DNA from: Candidatus Altimarinota bacterium
GTDB lineage: Bacteria; Patescibacteriota; Gracilibacteria; UBA4473
Length of the DNA stretch: 64,000 nucleotides
Direction: 5' to 3'
Assembly: GCA_021734395.1 (NCBI GenBank)
Contig: JAIPJB010000001.1
Location: 62,001 to 126,000 of the forward strand
The translations under genes were made by a program, and so were the position numbers. Below the pieces are notes generated by a model. It worked only from the letters and a program-made list of their open reading frames with translations. It was not told where the DNA came from and made no database searches. This document shows, piece by piece, positions 16,387-24,175 of this stretch. Numbering within the stretch: the stretch's first letter is position 1; the number at the start of each line of letters is the position of its first letter.

Positions 16387-17166
16387 ATGTCTCAGATTTA
16401 TTGGTATTTTTCACTGACTCCACAGGTCTTGTATTTTTCCCAACTTCCTCCTCGGGAATTTGGAGAATATTTGGCTCTCGGAGAAAGCAAAGCCGCTCGA
16501 GGGCAGGCTCTTTTTATTGAGCTTATTCCCTTCGAAAGCGATTATTTCCCTTTCGAAGAAGCTGAAAAGCTCTGTCAAGAGCATCCTGACGGCAGGCCGA
16601 AAGCTTCGCTTTTGGTTTCTCAATACGGTGTATTAGAGCATATCCCCATAGGTAATTTGGGAAACCTGTATTTCACAACAAAAGACGGCTTGGTTCTGGA
16701 AATTCCTCAGAGCCAAAAAACTCCTCCCGAGTCGGAAGGAACATGTCATCTCTACCAAGAAATGTCTCCTCGGGCGGTGGAAGTCGTAAGCAGTCTTCAG
16801 CCCTTAGAATTTGGTCAATGGCTGACAAGCAAAGAAAATACTCGTCACTTTATGCCCAAATTAATGTTTGTTGAGCTCAAGCTCAACGGACTTCAAAATG
16901 ATCCAGATACTCCGGCAGAAAATCTTCCTTATTCAAACGTTGAAAACCTCAGGGCATGTTTAAGAAAATTGACAGTAAAAAACACACTCCCTGGGAAGCT
17001 TTTCAACCGAGATAGTTCGAATATGTATATTTTGGCCAGAACTATCAAAGGAGGATTTTATATCACAGAAGGGATTAAATTTGCTTTTTATTCCTTTCCT
17101 ACCGAAGAAGAATTAGAAACCAAATACCACAGCTGGTGGAGGTCCGCCAGTAATGCAACACTGTAA
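16387..17166 (+). CDS. Hypothetical protein with two related halves, 259 aa
   Basis: No known family is evident. The protein has an internal duplication. The N-terminal half reads FSQLPPREFGEYLALGES then QALFIELIP. The second half, from about residue 125, reads VSSLQPLEFGQWLTSKEN then KLMFVELKL. Both copies place an aromatic-Gly-aromatic turn before a beta strand and then a short acidic helix. It is soluble, with no signal peptide. It has a strong Shine-Dalgarno and a long leader shared in style with the orphan genes at 23-24.5 kb. It lies 29 bases upstream of the membrane pyrophosphatase gene, so it may be co-transcribed with it. Confidence 0.7.
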   Translation: MSQIYWYFSLTPQVLYFSQLPPREFGEYLALGESKAARGQALFIELIPFESDYFPFEEAEKLCQEHPDGRPKASLLVSQYGVLEHIPIGNLGNLYFTTKDGLVLEIPQSQKTPPESEGTCHLYQEMSPRAVEVVSSLQPLEFGQWLTSKENTRHFMPKLMFVELKLNGLQNDPDTPAENLPYSNVENLRACLRKLTVKNTLPGKLFNRDSSNMYILARTIKGGFYITEGIKFAFYSFPTEEELETKYHSWWRSASNATL

Positions 17167-17195
17167 ATTTTTTCAAAAAATAAAGGGGAATAAAA

Positions 17196-19184
17196 ATGTT
17201 CAATGACCTTTTTTGGATTGTCCCAACTTGTTCTGTTATAGCACTCGGATTTGCCTATTTCTTTTTCAAACAAATGATGGGCAAAGACGAAGGAACTGAT
17301 TTGATGAAACAAATTGCTCAACACGTTCGTGATGGAGCAATGGCGTATTTACGGCAACAATACAAAATCGTTGCTATTTTCTTTGTCATCATGACGATTG
17401 CATTTGCTCTGATGGCATATGTCTGGAATCTACAAAATCCATGGGTTCCGTTTGCATTTATCACCGGTGGTTTTTTCTCCGGTTTGGCGGGATTTTTTGG
17501 AATGAAAACTGCTACTTATGCTTCTGCGCGTACCACAAATGAAGCCCGTAAATCGTTAAACGCCGGTTTACAAGTTGCTTTTAGAAGTGGCGCCGTTATG
17601 GGACTCGTCGTTGTTGGTTTAGCACTGCTGGATATTTCACTTTGGTTTATTGTGCTGAACGCTTTTTATCCGACGACCCTGACCGATGGACATAATATGG
17701 TTGTTATTACCACAACAATGTTAACCTTCGGAATGGGTGCTTCCGCTCAGGCACTTTTTGCCCGAGTCGGCGGCGGTATTTTCACCAAAGCCGCTGATGT
17801 GGGCGGGGACCTAGTCGGTAAAGTCGAAGCTGGTATTCCCGAAGATGATCCTCGTAACCCTGCAACTATTGCCGATAATGTTGGCGATAATGTAGGAGAC
17901 GTCGCCGGCATGGGAGCAGATCTGTATGAATCATATGCAGGTTCGATCCTTGCGACAGCGGCATTGGGATCTTCGGCATTTTTAGCCGATCCATCCATGC
18001 AATTCAAAGCTGTCATCGCTCCGATGCTGATCGCAGCTGTCGGTGTGATTCTTTCCATTCTCGGCATTTTTGCCGTGAAGACGAAAGAAGACGCGACACA
18101 AAAAGATTTATTGCATTCATTATCCAGATCAATAAATCTGAGTTCTATTTTTATCGTTCTCTTTTCCCTTGGCGTTATTTACTTCTTAGGATTAGAGAAT
18201 CCTTTCGGCATCTGGGCTTCGGTCGTTACCGGACTCGTTGCTGGAATCGTGATTGGAAAAGCGACAGAATATTACACCTCCGCTTCATACAAACCGACAC
18301 AAAGTATAGCTGAAAGTTCTAAAACCGGTCCGGCTACCGTTATTATTTCTGGTCTTGGAGTCGGTATGATGTCAACTGCTATACCGGTTTTAGCTGTGGC
18401 AACAGCTATTACCCTTTCCTATTTATTTGCATCCGGATTCGAATTCGCAAAAATAAATATGGGATTATACGGGGTTGGTATTGCCGCTGTCGGTATGCTT
18501 TCTACGCTCGGACTAACTCTGGCAACAGATGCATACGGGCCTATCGCCGATAACGCAGGTGGTAATGCGGAAATGAGTAACCTTGAACCTGAAGTCAGAG
18601 AAAGAACCGATGCTCTGGATTCACTCGGGAATACAACTGCCGCAACCGGTAAGGGTTTTGCAATCGGTTCGGCTGCTTTAACAGCACTCGCTCTTCTTGC
18701 ATCATATATTGAAGAGTTAAAAATCGGTATGCTTCGAATCGGACAAACTGTTATGGATCTGGGTCATGGTATTATTGTCGATGTTCAGACCGCAGAATTC
18801 ACCGATTTTATGAAATATTTCGATGTCAACCTAATGAATCCGAAAGTATTAGTCGGAATGTTTATCGGTTCGATGATGGCATTTATCTTCTGCGGTTTAA
18901 CCATGAACGCCGTCGGAAGAGCCGCGCAAAAAATGGTGGATGAAGTGCGACGACAATTTCGGGATATTCCCGGAATCCTCGAAAGAAAAGCCACTCCCGA
19001 TTATGCACGCTGCGTAGAAATTTCAACAAAAGGTGCGCAGATGGAAATGATTCTTCCCTCTACACTCGCCATTCTCGTTCCTGTTTTGGTCGGCGTTATT
19101 TTTGGCGTCGCCGGAACGATGGGACTTCTGACTTCTGGTTGGCGGTCTTGCTGCCGGATTCGTCTTGGCTGTCTTTATGGCTAA
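17196..19184 (+). CDS. hppA: Membrane-bound K+-dependent pyrophosphatase (main part, frameshifted near the 3' end)
   Basis: This integral membrane enzyme couples pyrophosphate hydrolysis to proton and/or sodium pumping. About 640 residues match the family: many membrane helices, the catalytic [21 protein letters not shown] segment (about 201-221), DNVGDNVGD (about 228-235) and GNTTAA (about 475-480). Ala rather than Lys at the last motif marks the K+-dependent class. A strong Shine-Dalgarno (AAAGGGG) precedes the start. After about residue 641 the frame runs into unrelated sequence and stops, while the missing C-terminus continues in another frame at about 19140. Removing one base in the GGTTGGCGG tract at about 19140 restores a 733-residue protein ending at 19398. 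A sequencing error or a recent mutation is likely. Confidence 0.93.
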   Translation: MFNDLFWIVPTCSVIALGFAYFFFKQMMGKDEGTDLMKQIAQHVRDGAMAYLRQQYKIVAIFFVIMTIAFALMAYVWNLQNPWVPFAFITGGFFSGLAGFFGMKTATYASARTTNEARKSLNAGLQVAFRSGAVMGLVVVGLALLDISLWFIVLNAFYPTTLTDGHNMVVITTTMLTFGMGASAQALFARVGGGIFTKAADVGGDLVGKVEAGIPEDDPRNPATIADNVGDNVGDVAGMGADLYESYAGSILATAALGSSAFLADPSMQFKAVIAPMLIAAVGVILSILGIFAVKTKEDATQKDLLHSLSRSINLSSIFIVLFSLGVIYFLGLENPFGIWASVVTGLVAGIVIGKATEYYTSASYKPTQSIAESSKTGPATVIISGLGVGMMSTAIPVLAVATAITLSYLFASGFEFAKINMGLYGVGIAAVGMLSTLGLTLATDAYGPIADNAGGNAEMSNLEPEVRERTDALDSLGNTTAATGKGFAIGSAALTALALLASYIEELKIGMLRIGQTVMDLGHGIIVDVQTAEFTDFMKYFDVNLMNPKVLVGMFIGSMMAFIFCGLTMNAVGRAAQKMVDEVRRQFRDIPGILERKATPDYARCVEISTKGAQMEMILPSTLAILVPVLVGVIFGVAGTMGLLTSGWRSCCRIRLGCLYG

Positions 19185-19398
19185 CTCAGGCGGTGCCTGG
19201 GACAACGCCAAGAAATATGTCGAAGAAGGAAACTTGGGAGGCAAAGGCTCCCCCGCGCATAAAGCAACGGTGATCGGTGACACAGTCGGCGATCCTTTCA
19301 AGGATACGTCTGGCCCCAGTCTCAATATACTTATTAAGTTAATGAGTATGGTGGCTATCGTTATGTCGGGACTCACTGTTGCCTATTCTGTATTATAA
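19165..19398 (+). CDS. hppA: C-terminal fragment of the membrane pyrophosphatase
   Basis: This frame encodes the highly conserved pyrophosphatase C-terminus: [18 protein letters not shown], then [20 protein letters not shown] (the late catalytic acidic motif) and a last membrane helix. The coding match begins some 8 codons before the ATG at 19165 ([11 protein letters not shown]), so it is not an independent gene but the 3' part of hppA displaced by one base. No ribosome-binding site precedes 19165. It ends just before an intrinsic terminator. Confidence 0.85.
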   Translation: MAVFMANSGGAWDNAKKYVEEGNLGGKGSPAHKATVIGDTVGDPFKDTSGPSLNILIKLMSMVAIVMSGLTVAYSVL

Positions 19399-19420
19399 TT
19401 CACAATTCTCTCATCTTAAA

Positions 19421-19453
19421 AGCAGGACATCTTCGGATGTTCCTGCTTTTTTT
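19421..19453 (+). terminator. Intrinsic terminator after hppA
   Basis: A stem (AGCAGGACATC with GATGTTCCTGCT, one bulged base) is closed by a TTCG tetraloop and followed by a run of seven T. It begins 22 bases after the hppA C-terminal stop. Confidence 0.9.
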
Positions 19454-19530
19454 CTGTATCAGGGGAAAATTTTTGCCAAATAAAATTTTTTCCTCTACCG
19501 TTTGTCTCGAAATTTTCAGACACAAATCCA

Positions 19531-21846
19531 ATGGCAAAAAATCTAGTTATCGTAGAGTCCCCCGCCAAAGCCAAAACCATCGAGAAATTTCTAGGGAAAG
19601 ATTTTAGCGTGAAATCTAGTTTCGGACATATCCGAGATCTCCCCAAAAAAGAAATGGCAATTGATATCGAACACGGATTTGAACCCCAGTACGAAATTTC
19701 TCCCGACAAGAAAAAAACTGTCACCGAACTCCGAAAGCAGTCCAAAGACGCACAAACTATTTGGCTCGCCACAGATGAAGATCGAGAAGGAGAAGCTATT
19801 GCTTGGCATCTCAGCGCGGCACTCAAGCTCGAGGAAAAATCGACCAAGCGCATTGTCTTTCATGAAATCACGAAGCCTGCCATCTTGAAAGCTATTGAGA
19901 ATCCCCGAACCATTGATAAAAAACTTGTTGATGCTCAACAGGCTCGTCGGGTTCTGGATCGGCTAGTCGGATACGAACTCTCTCCGGTCCTCTGGAAAAA
20001 AGTCAAAACTGGCCTTTCTGCCGGACGTGTGCAGTCAGTCTCAGTACGTTTAATCGTAGAACGTGAACGAGAAATCCAATCATTCAAACCCGAATCGAGT
20101 TTTAAGATTACGGCCGAATTTGATCTGGGAAAAGGATCTGTCTTATCAGCCGAACTGCCCACGAAATTCAAAACCGCCAAGGAGGCGATGCGGTTTCTGG
20201 AGCAGTGCGTAGGGGCCGAATTTTCGGTCGAAGATCTGGAAAAAAAACCTGGTAAAAAGTCGCCTTCTCCACCTTTTACTACTTCGACCCTTCAGCAAGA
20301 AGCCAGTCGAAAGTTAGGATTTTCGGTCAAACAAACCATGGTGGTGGCTCAGCGACTGTACGAATCCGGAAAGATTACCTACATGCGTACCGATTCGCTC
20401 AATCTTTCTGATACCGCTCTCTCCCAAGCCGCCAAACAAATCGAATCCAAATACGGCAAAAATTTTGTCCAGATACGAAAATACAAAACCAAATCTGCCG
20501 GCGCCCAAGAAGCGCATGAAGCCATCCGCCCGACCGATCTGAGCAAAGAATCGGTTTCAGGTGATCGCAATGAATCACGCTTATATGAACTGATCTGGAA
20601 ACGCACTATTGCCTCTCAGATGGCTGATGCCAAAATCGAACGCACGACCGCGACTATTAATATTTCAACCCGATCCGAAAAGCTCAAAGCCCAGGGAGAA
20701 GTCGTTCAATTCGAGGGATTTTTGAAGGTGTATTTCGAAGGAACGGACGAAGAAAATGGCAACGGAGTTTCCAAAATATTGCCCCCAATCAAAAAAGGGC
20801 AACCGCTCGCGCTCCAGCAAATGAAAGCTCGACAGACGTTTTCTCGTCCTCCTGCTCGCTACACCGAAGCGAGTTTGGTAAAAAAAATGGAAGAAATGGG
20901 GATTGGTCGCCCCTCAACCTATGCGCCAACAATTTCAACGATTCAAGATCGCGGCTATATCGAAAAAGGTGATCGCGAAGGAAGACCTCGATTTTTTACG
21001 GTCCTCACCCTCAAAGACAAGAAAGTAACCAACGATGAAGAACAAGAAACTATTGGTACTGAACGAGGAAAACTTTTTCCTACAGACATCGGTGAAGTGG
21101 TAAATGATTTTTTGGTGCAGTATTTTCCCTCAATCGTAGATTATGATTTTACAGCCAAAGTCGAACAGGAATTTGATGCTATCGCACAGGGAAAGAAAAA
21201 ATGGAATATGATGATTTCGGAATTTTATAAACCCTTTCATAAAACCGTAGAAGAATCGGCTGAGATCAAAAAATCAGACGCCCAGGGTATGCGTGAGCTC
21301 GGTACGGATCCAAAAACAGGAAAACCGGTCATTGTCCGTATTGGTCGATACGGTCCGATGATTCAGATTGGCTCTGCAGATGACGAAGAGAAGCCTCGTT
21401 TTTCATCTCTGCCTACTGGCAAAAAAATGGACGATGTAACCCTCGAGGAAGCACTCAAAATGTTCGAACTTCCTCGCGTTTTGGGAAAAACAAAAAAAGG
21501 TGATGAGATTACGGCTAATTTCGGACGTTTTGGTCCCTACGTCCGATACGGAAAAACATTTGTTTCGATTAAACCCGAAGATCCTTTTTCTATCACACTG
21601 GAAAAAGCCAAAGAGCTCATCGCTCAAAAAGAAAAACAAGAAGCCGAAAAATATATTCAGACGTTCAAAGACTCCGACATCCAGGTGCTCAATGGTCGTT
21701 ATGGACCGTATATCACTGACGGCACCAAAAACGCCAAAATCCCCAAAGACAAAGAACCTTCCAAGCTCACGCTCGAGGAATGTAAAGAACTCCTAGAAAA
21801 AGCTCCCGCCAAAGGAGCACGACGAAGATTCCCCAGAAAGAAATAA
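19531..21846 (+). CDS. topA: DNA topoisomerase I (type IA)
   Basis: TopA relaxes negative supercoils by single-strand passage. The 771-residue protein has the Toprim domain with VESPAKAKTI (7-16) and the acidic TDEDREGEA (about 84-92). The catalytic tyrosine is in ITYMRTDS at about 285, and GRPSTYAPTI follows at about 467. Instead of zinc fingers the C-terminus carries three copies of the GRYGPM/GRFGPYV/GRYGPYI repeat (about 602, 668 and 727) and a basic tail, the actinobacterial/CPR-like form of the C-terminal domain. It stands alone between a terminator and a tRNA. Confidence 0.96.
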   Translation: MAKNLVIVESPAKAKTIEKFLGKDFSVKSSFGHIRDLPKKEMAIDIEHGFEPQYEISPDKKKTVTELRKQSKDAQTIWLATDEDREGEAIAWHLSAALKLEEKSTKRIVFHEITKPAILKAIENPRTIDKKLVDAQQARRVLDRLVGYELSPVLWKKVKTGLSAGRVQSVSVRLIVEREREIQSFKPESSFKITAEFDLGKGSVLSAELPTKFKTAKEAMRFLEQCVGAEFSVEDLEKKPGKKSPSPPFTTSTLQQEASRKLGFSVKQTMVVAQRLYESGKITYMRTDSLNLSDTALSQAAKQIESKYGKNFVQIRKYKTKSAGAQEAHEAIRPTDLSKESVSGDRNESRLYELIWKRTIASQMADAKIERTTATINISTRSEKLKAQGEVVQFEGFLKVYFEGTDEENGNGVSKILPPIKKGQPLALQQMKARQTFSRPPARYTEASLVKKMEEMGIGRPSTYAPTISTIQDRGYIEKGDREGRPRFFTVLTLKDKKVTNDEEQETIGTERGKLFPTDIGEVVNDFLVQYFPSIVDYDFTAKVEQEFDAIAQGKKKWNMMISEFYKPFHKTVEESAEIKKSDAQGMRELGTDPKTGKPVIVRIGRYGPMIQIGSADDEEKPRFSSLPTGKKMDDVTLEEALKMFELPRVLGKTKKGDEITANFGRFGPYVRYGKTFVSIKPEDPFSITLEKAKELIAQKEKQEAEKYIQTFKDSDIQVLNGRYGPYITDGTKNAKIPKDKEPSKLTLEECKELLEKAPAKGARRRFPRKK

Positions 21847-21912
21847 AATCTCTTCTGAGGGATATGATTATTGGATATTGATTCAAAAATCAGTAGAATC
21901 GGCTCGTTCTTC

Positions 21913-21988
21913 GGGCAAGTAGCTCAGTGGTTAGAGCAGGGCGCTCATAACGCCTTGGTCGCAGGTTCAATTCCTGCCTTGCCCACCA
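21913..21988 (+). tRNA. tRNA with CAT anticodon (probably Ile2, otherwise elongator Met)
   Basis: The acceptor GGGCAAG pairs fully with CTTGCCC, followed by ACCA. The anticodon loop is CTCATAA, giving CAT. The G1-C72 pair excludes the initiator. The D-arm AGCTCAGTGGTTAGAGC and the CTTGGTCGC variable region resemble the lysidine-modified tRNA-Ile2 of other bacteria more than elongator tRNA-Met, so Ile2 is preferred. Its last 34 bases (21955-21988) recur twice downstream. Confidence 0.9.
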
Positions 21989-22253
21989 ATAGAATGAAAC
22001 CGATAATAAAAAAACCGTGCGTTTATATTCTTCAAGGAAAAAGATTTTATGTTGGCTCGACTCAAAATTTGAATCAGCGTATTGAACAACATAAAAATAA
22101 AAATTGCTATACCACAAAACGCATAGGAGAGTGGAAACTCGTTCGAGTTATCTCTTGCAAAACAATGAAGGAGGCTTTGTCTTTAGAACAAAAAATTAAA
22201 AAGTCAGGGCATCCAGAACGTTGGTGCAAAGACAGCTCCGCTGGATAGCGGAG
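21955..22253 (+). mobile_element. Unit 1 of the tRNA-tail/GIY-YIG tandem array (299 bp)
   Basis: The unit begins with the last 34 bases of the tRNA (TTGGTCGCAGG ... CCA), then 5 spacer bases, a GIY-YIG gene and a short hairpin (CTCCGCT-GGAT-AGCGGAG) that ends at the next tRNA-tail copy. Unit 2 repeats it with the same 299-bp period and only transitions as differences. The arrangement equals an insertion at the 3' end of a tRNA gene in which every copy carries its own replacement 3' end. Confidence 0.7.
21994..22248 (+). CDS. GIY-YIG endonuclease-like protein, copy 1
   Basis: An 84-residue single-domain GIY-YIG protein of the UvrC/Slx1-like URI group. CVYIL (9-13) stands for GIY and FYVGS (18-22) for YIG. 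They are followed by the usual RIEQH helix start (about 29-33) and a late EALSLEQKIKKSG helix (about 61-73) with the conserved metal-binding glutamate. The ATG lies only 5 bases behind the tRNA CCA end, with no Shine-Dalgarno. Frames reading through from the tRNA (to 21871) are rejected as starts. Copy 2 differs at two residues. Such a protein could cut at tRNA 3' ends to move the unit, but activity is inference. Confidence 0.8.
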   Translation: MKPIIKKPCVYILQGKRFYVGSTQNLNQRIEQHKNKNCYTTKRIGEWKLVRVISCKTMKEALSLEQKIKKSGHPERWCKDSSAG

Positions 22254-22552
22254 TTGGTCGCAGGTTCAATTCCTGCCTTGCCCACCAATAGAATGAAATC
22301 GATAATAAAAAAGCCGTGTGTTTATATTCTTCAAGGAAAAAGATTTTATGTTGGTTCGACTCAAAATTTGAATCAGCGTATTGAACAACATAAAAATAAA
22401 AATTGCTATACCACAAAACGCATAGGAGAGTGGAAACTCGTTCGAGTTATCTCTTGCAAAACAATGAAGGAGGCTTTGTCTTTAGAGCGAAAAATTAAAA
22501 AATCAGGACATCCAGAACGTTGGTGCAAAGACAGCTCCGCTGGATAGCGGAG
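22254..22552 (+). mobile_element. Unit 2 of the tRNA-tail/GIY-YIG tandem array (299 bp)
   Basis: The tRNA-tail (22254-22287) is identical to 21955-21988. The following gene and hairpin are near-identical to unit 1. No 5' half of a tRNA precedes this tail, so it cannot make a tRNA itself. Confidence 0.7.
22293..22547 (+). CDS. GIY-YIG endonuclease-like protein, copy 2
   Basis: This copy differs from the first by eight base changes within the gene that I can find by eye. All are transitions and six are silent; the two replacements are Pro to Ser at residue 3 and Gln to Arg at about residue 66. All domain motifs are kept. The excess of silent change indicates that both copies have been held to a working protein since duplication. 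As in copy 1, the ATG follows the tRNA-tail CCA by 5 bases. Confidence 0.8.
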   Translation: MKSIIKKPCVYILQGKRFYVGSTQNLNQRIEQHKNKNCYTTKRIGEWKLVRVISCKTMKEALSLERKIKKSGHPERWCKDSSAG

Positions 22553-22586
22553 TTAGTCGCAGGTTCAATTCCTGCCTTGCCCACCA
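22553..22586 (+). repeat. Third copy of the tRNA 3' end
   Basis: This matches the last 34 bases of the tRNA at 21913-21988 with one change (TTAGTC for TTGGTC), again ending in CCA. It closes the array, and no GIY-YIG gene follows. It looks like the far junction of the inserted units. Confidence 0.85.
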
Positions 22587-22598
22587 AAGATCATAGTC

Positions 22599-22618
22599 AT
22601 CTCCGCGGAGGCGGAGAT
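22599..22618. repeat. 8-bp stem hairpin behind the array
   Basis: ATCTCCGC (22599-22606) pairs with GCGGAGAT (22611-22618) around GGAG. It resembles the CTCCGCT hairpin that ends each GIY-YIG unit. Confidence 0.5.
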
Positions 22619-22690
22619 CCAAAGCTCTCAAAATGAAAAAGTCGGTGTTAATATTTGTTTCCTACCAATCTTCTAGAATAGAAGTTCTGG

Positions 22691-22713
22691 ATTCCCTTCT
22701 ACAAGGGAATGAC
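22691..22713. repeat. Hairpin of the ATTCC/GGAATGAC repeat type
   Basis: ATTCCCTT (22691-22698) pairs with AAGGGAAT (22703-22710) and is followed by GAC, giving the GGAATGAC end also seen in the element at 61369-61451. Repeats of this kind are common miniature palindromes in many genomes. No gene overlaps it. Confidence 0.45.
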
Positions 22714-22730
22714 ATTAAATATTAAAAAAT

Positions 22731-22758
22731 TTGACAAGCCCTCCTGCATCCATAGACT
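22731..22758 (+). promoter_or_regulatory. Promoter of a short untranslated transcript
   Basis: TTGACA (22731-22736), a 16-bp spacer and TAGACT (22753-22758). Transcription would start near 22765 and meet a terminator at 22853-22877, with no reading frame or ribosome-binding site between. Confidence 0.5.
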
Positions 22759-22764
22759 CACAAA

Positions 22765-22877
22765 CGATGAGAAATTTCCGCAAGCTTTTCCTCTTTATTA
22801 TTCACCCGGTCAGGCGAGCGGCATAGTTTTCATACACAATAGAAAAACAAAGCCCGCTCGCAAAGAGCGGGTTTTTT
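22765..22877 (+). ncRNA. Putative small RNA or attenuated leader, about 110 nt
   Basis: The segment between the promoter at 22731 and the terminator at 22853-22877 has no start codon with a Shine-Dalgarno and no frame of useful length. It could be an independent small RNA, or the attenuated first part of the leader of the orphan gene at 23014. The exact 5' end is inferred from the promoter. Confidence 0.35.
22853..22877 (+). terminator. Intrinsic terminator
   Basis: CCCGCTC (22853-22859), a GCAAA loop and GAGCGGG (22865-22871) are followed by six T. Confidence 0.9.
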
Positions 22878-22911
22878 AGTTCTTTCAAAAATCATGCCGG
22901 AAAAGTATGTG

Positions 22912-22959
22912 AAAGTGGCGATGAGCGCTTTGAACTCTCAGAGTTCTTTTTGCCACTTT
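22912..22959 (+). promoter_or_regulatory. Nested hairpins in the leader of the 73-aa orphan
   Basis: AAAGTGGC (22912-22919) pairs with GCCACTTT (22952-22959) and encloses the perfect hairpin GAACTCT-C-AGAGTTC (22932-22946). The motif CTTTGA (22928-22933) followed by TCAGAG (22938-22943) is shared with the leaders of the other orphan genes nearby. The ATG is 55 bases further on. Confidence 0.5.
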
Positions 22960-23013
22960 CTCTGCTGAAGTGGACAAAAAACAATCCATTCACAAAACAC
23001 AAAGGAGTTCTTT

Positions 23014-23235
23014 ATGGGTAAATTGAAGAAAAAACAAGTTACCGCAAATGGGGGAGACCAACATTCTGGTTTCGGAGGGGAATCTTCCCCGGAAGTTTCG
23101 GGGACTGATTCCCCTGAAGAATTTTCAATAATTGAGTATATTGAAAATCAATTCAATCCAGAATGGGAAGGCTTCAGTACTAAGCAAGAAACTGAACCTT
23201 TCGATAACCCTTATTATTTTATTCCTTCAGCGTAA
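23014..23235 (+). CDS. Hypothetical small protein, 73 aa
   Basis: No family is recognised. The protein is basic for its first 10 residues, then Gly/Ser-rich and acidic (about 15-35), and ends in an aromatic-rich stretch (DNPYYFIPSA). It looks largely unstructured. Support for a real gene comes from its setting: an AAAGGAG Shine-Dalgarno at ideal distance, a structured leader and its own terminator 14 bases behind the stop. It is the first of three similarly packaged orphan genes. Confidence 0.6.
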   Translation: MGKLKKKQVTANGGDQHSGFGGESSPEVSGTDSPEEFSIIEYIENQFNPEWEGFSTKQETEPFDNPYYFIPSA

Positions 23236-23249
23236 AGTGGCAATCTCTC

Positions 23250-23285
23250 TTCCGGCACCTGAAATATGGTGCCGGAAATTTTTTT
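23250..23285 (+). terminator. Intrinsic terminator of the 73-aa orphan gene
   Basis: TTCCGGCACC (23250-23259) and GGTGCCGGAA (23268-23277) form a perfect 10-bp stem followed by a run of T from 23279. Confidence 0.92.
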
Positions 23286-23291
23286 CACATT

Positions 23292-23411
23292 CTTTGACAT
23301 CCCGAATTTTCAGAGCTTCATTCTCTTTGTTTCCTTTGGAGATGATTATTTTATTCCTTCTTGGAAATAAAATAATTTCCCGGAACAAGCAAGGAGATCG
23401 GGCTCTGAAAA
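23292..23411 (+). promoter_or_regulatory. Structured leader of the 128-aa orphan
   Basis: CTTTGACAT (23292-23300) is followed after 7 bases by TTTCAGAGC (23308-23316), which pairs with GCTCTGAAA at 23402-23410 and closes a loop of about 85 bases. The inner part can also fold (TTATTTTATTCC with GGAAATAAAATAA). The same motif with an altered but still paired stem precedes the gene at 24176. It starts right behind the upstream terminator. Confidence 0.55.
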
Positions 23412-23453
23412 GTCCAATTTTATTTATTCATTAAATTATCTAGAGGAGGCTCT

Positions 23454-23840
23454 ATGACTAGTATTTCTGAACAAGCAAATCCCATCGAAACAAATGGTGA
23501 TATTATTCTGTCGCTTTCAAACGAATTTCTTAAAAAAGAAATTTCTCTTTCCTATCCTGAAAATCTAAAAAAAGTAGGAGAGGAAAAGAAAAAATATGAA
23601 AGCGACAAAAAAAATATTCGAATGCAGGAGGAATTAATTAGGGCAATGCTCAATTGCCTTGATGAACACAAAGAAGGAGAAAGATATCTATATCAAAAAT
23701 TGCACCGTCTTTACTGGGAATGCCCTAGCGGTCCCTCTTTTCCTGATAATGTTGTCCAAGAAAGGAACAACAAGATGGTGGAAATATTAAAAGAAGTTTT
23801 TCAGAATTTAAAATTGGATTTTGCTTTTCCGTCCCGATAA
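23454..23840 (+). CDS. Hypothetical protein, 128 aa
   Basis: No family is recognised. The protein is soluble and mostly helical by composition, with a lysine- and glutamate-rich segment at about 35-65 that could be a coiled coil, then an aromatic patch (RYLYQKLHRLYWECP, about 82-96) and a second amphipathic helix near the C-terminus. A strong Shine-Dalgarno (GAGGAGG) lies 6 bases before the ATG. The gene has its own structured leader and a perfect terminator, like its two neighbours. No sequence similarity to those neighbours is visible. Confidence 0.65.
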   Translation: MTSISEQANPIETNGDIILSLSNEFLKKEISLSYPENLKKVGEEKKKYESDKKNIRMQEELIRAMLNCLDEHKEGERYLYQKLHRLYWECPSGPSFPDNVVQERNNKMVEILKEVFQNLKLDFAFPSR

Positions 23841-23846
23841 ATTTTT

Positions 23847-23875
23847 GAGGGGTCGTCGCGACGACCCCTCTTTTT
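23847..23875 (+). terminator. Intrinsic terminator of the 128-aa orphan gene
   Basis: A perfect 24-bp palindrome (GAGGGGTCGTCG and its complement) begins 6 bases after the stop and is followed by five T. Confidence 0.92.
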
Positions 23876-23882
23876 CTTGATA

Positions 23883-23911
23883 TTGACTTTCGTGTCTATA
23901 TATGATATAAT
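23883..23911 (+). promoter_or_regulatory. Strong sigma70-type promoter
   Basis: TTGACT (23883-23888), a 17-bp spacer and a perfect TATAAT (23906-23911). It faces the orphan gene at 24176 with about 258 bases of leader between, and lies directly behind the preceding terminator. Confidence 0.85.
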
Positions 23912-23917
23912 TAAAGA

Positions 23918-24170
23918 GTAGGGTGGTTTACAAAATTTTGCCGGAGAATACAATCCGGCCAGAAATTGCTTCGAGATCTTTGACATATATCAGCTTTCAG
24001 AGTCTTCCTCTCTTCATTTTGATGATCAGAAACTCTTTTGACGCTCTGATCTCACATTTTGTGAGGAGAGTACGGACTCTGAATAACATTTGAGTCAGAA
24101 CCGAGAAATGGATATTTCTGCATTTCTGAGCTCTGACTCAAATCAACTTATTCTCAAAATCTAAGGGAGG
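23918..24170 (+). promoter_or_regulatory. Long, highly structured 5' leader (candidate riboregulator)
   Basis: The leader folds into several perfect hairpins in order: GCCGGA with TCCGGC (about 23940-23959); TTCAGAGTC (23996-24004) with GACTCTGAA (24075-24083), enclosing GATCAGA with TCTGATC; and ATTTGAGTCAGA (about 24088) with TCTGACTCAAAT (about 24132), enclosing an AGAAAT/ATTTCT hairpin. CTTTGACAT at 23978-23986 matches the motif in the leader at 23292. A strong Shine-Dalgarno (GGGAGG) ends it. It does not match a riboswitch class I know. Confidence 0.6.
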
Positions 24171-24175
24171 CACTA

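Noticed and set aside
21871-21993. The GIY-YIG copy 1 frame stays open upstream through the whole tRNA.
   Set aside because: The tRNA folds perfectly, and translation of its bases only mimics protein. The start right behind the CCA matches copy 2.
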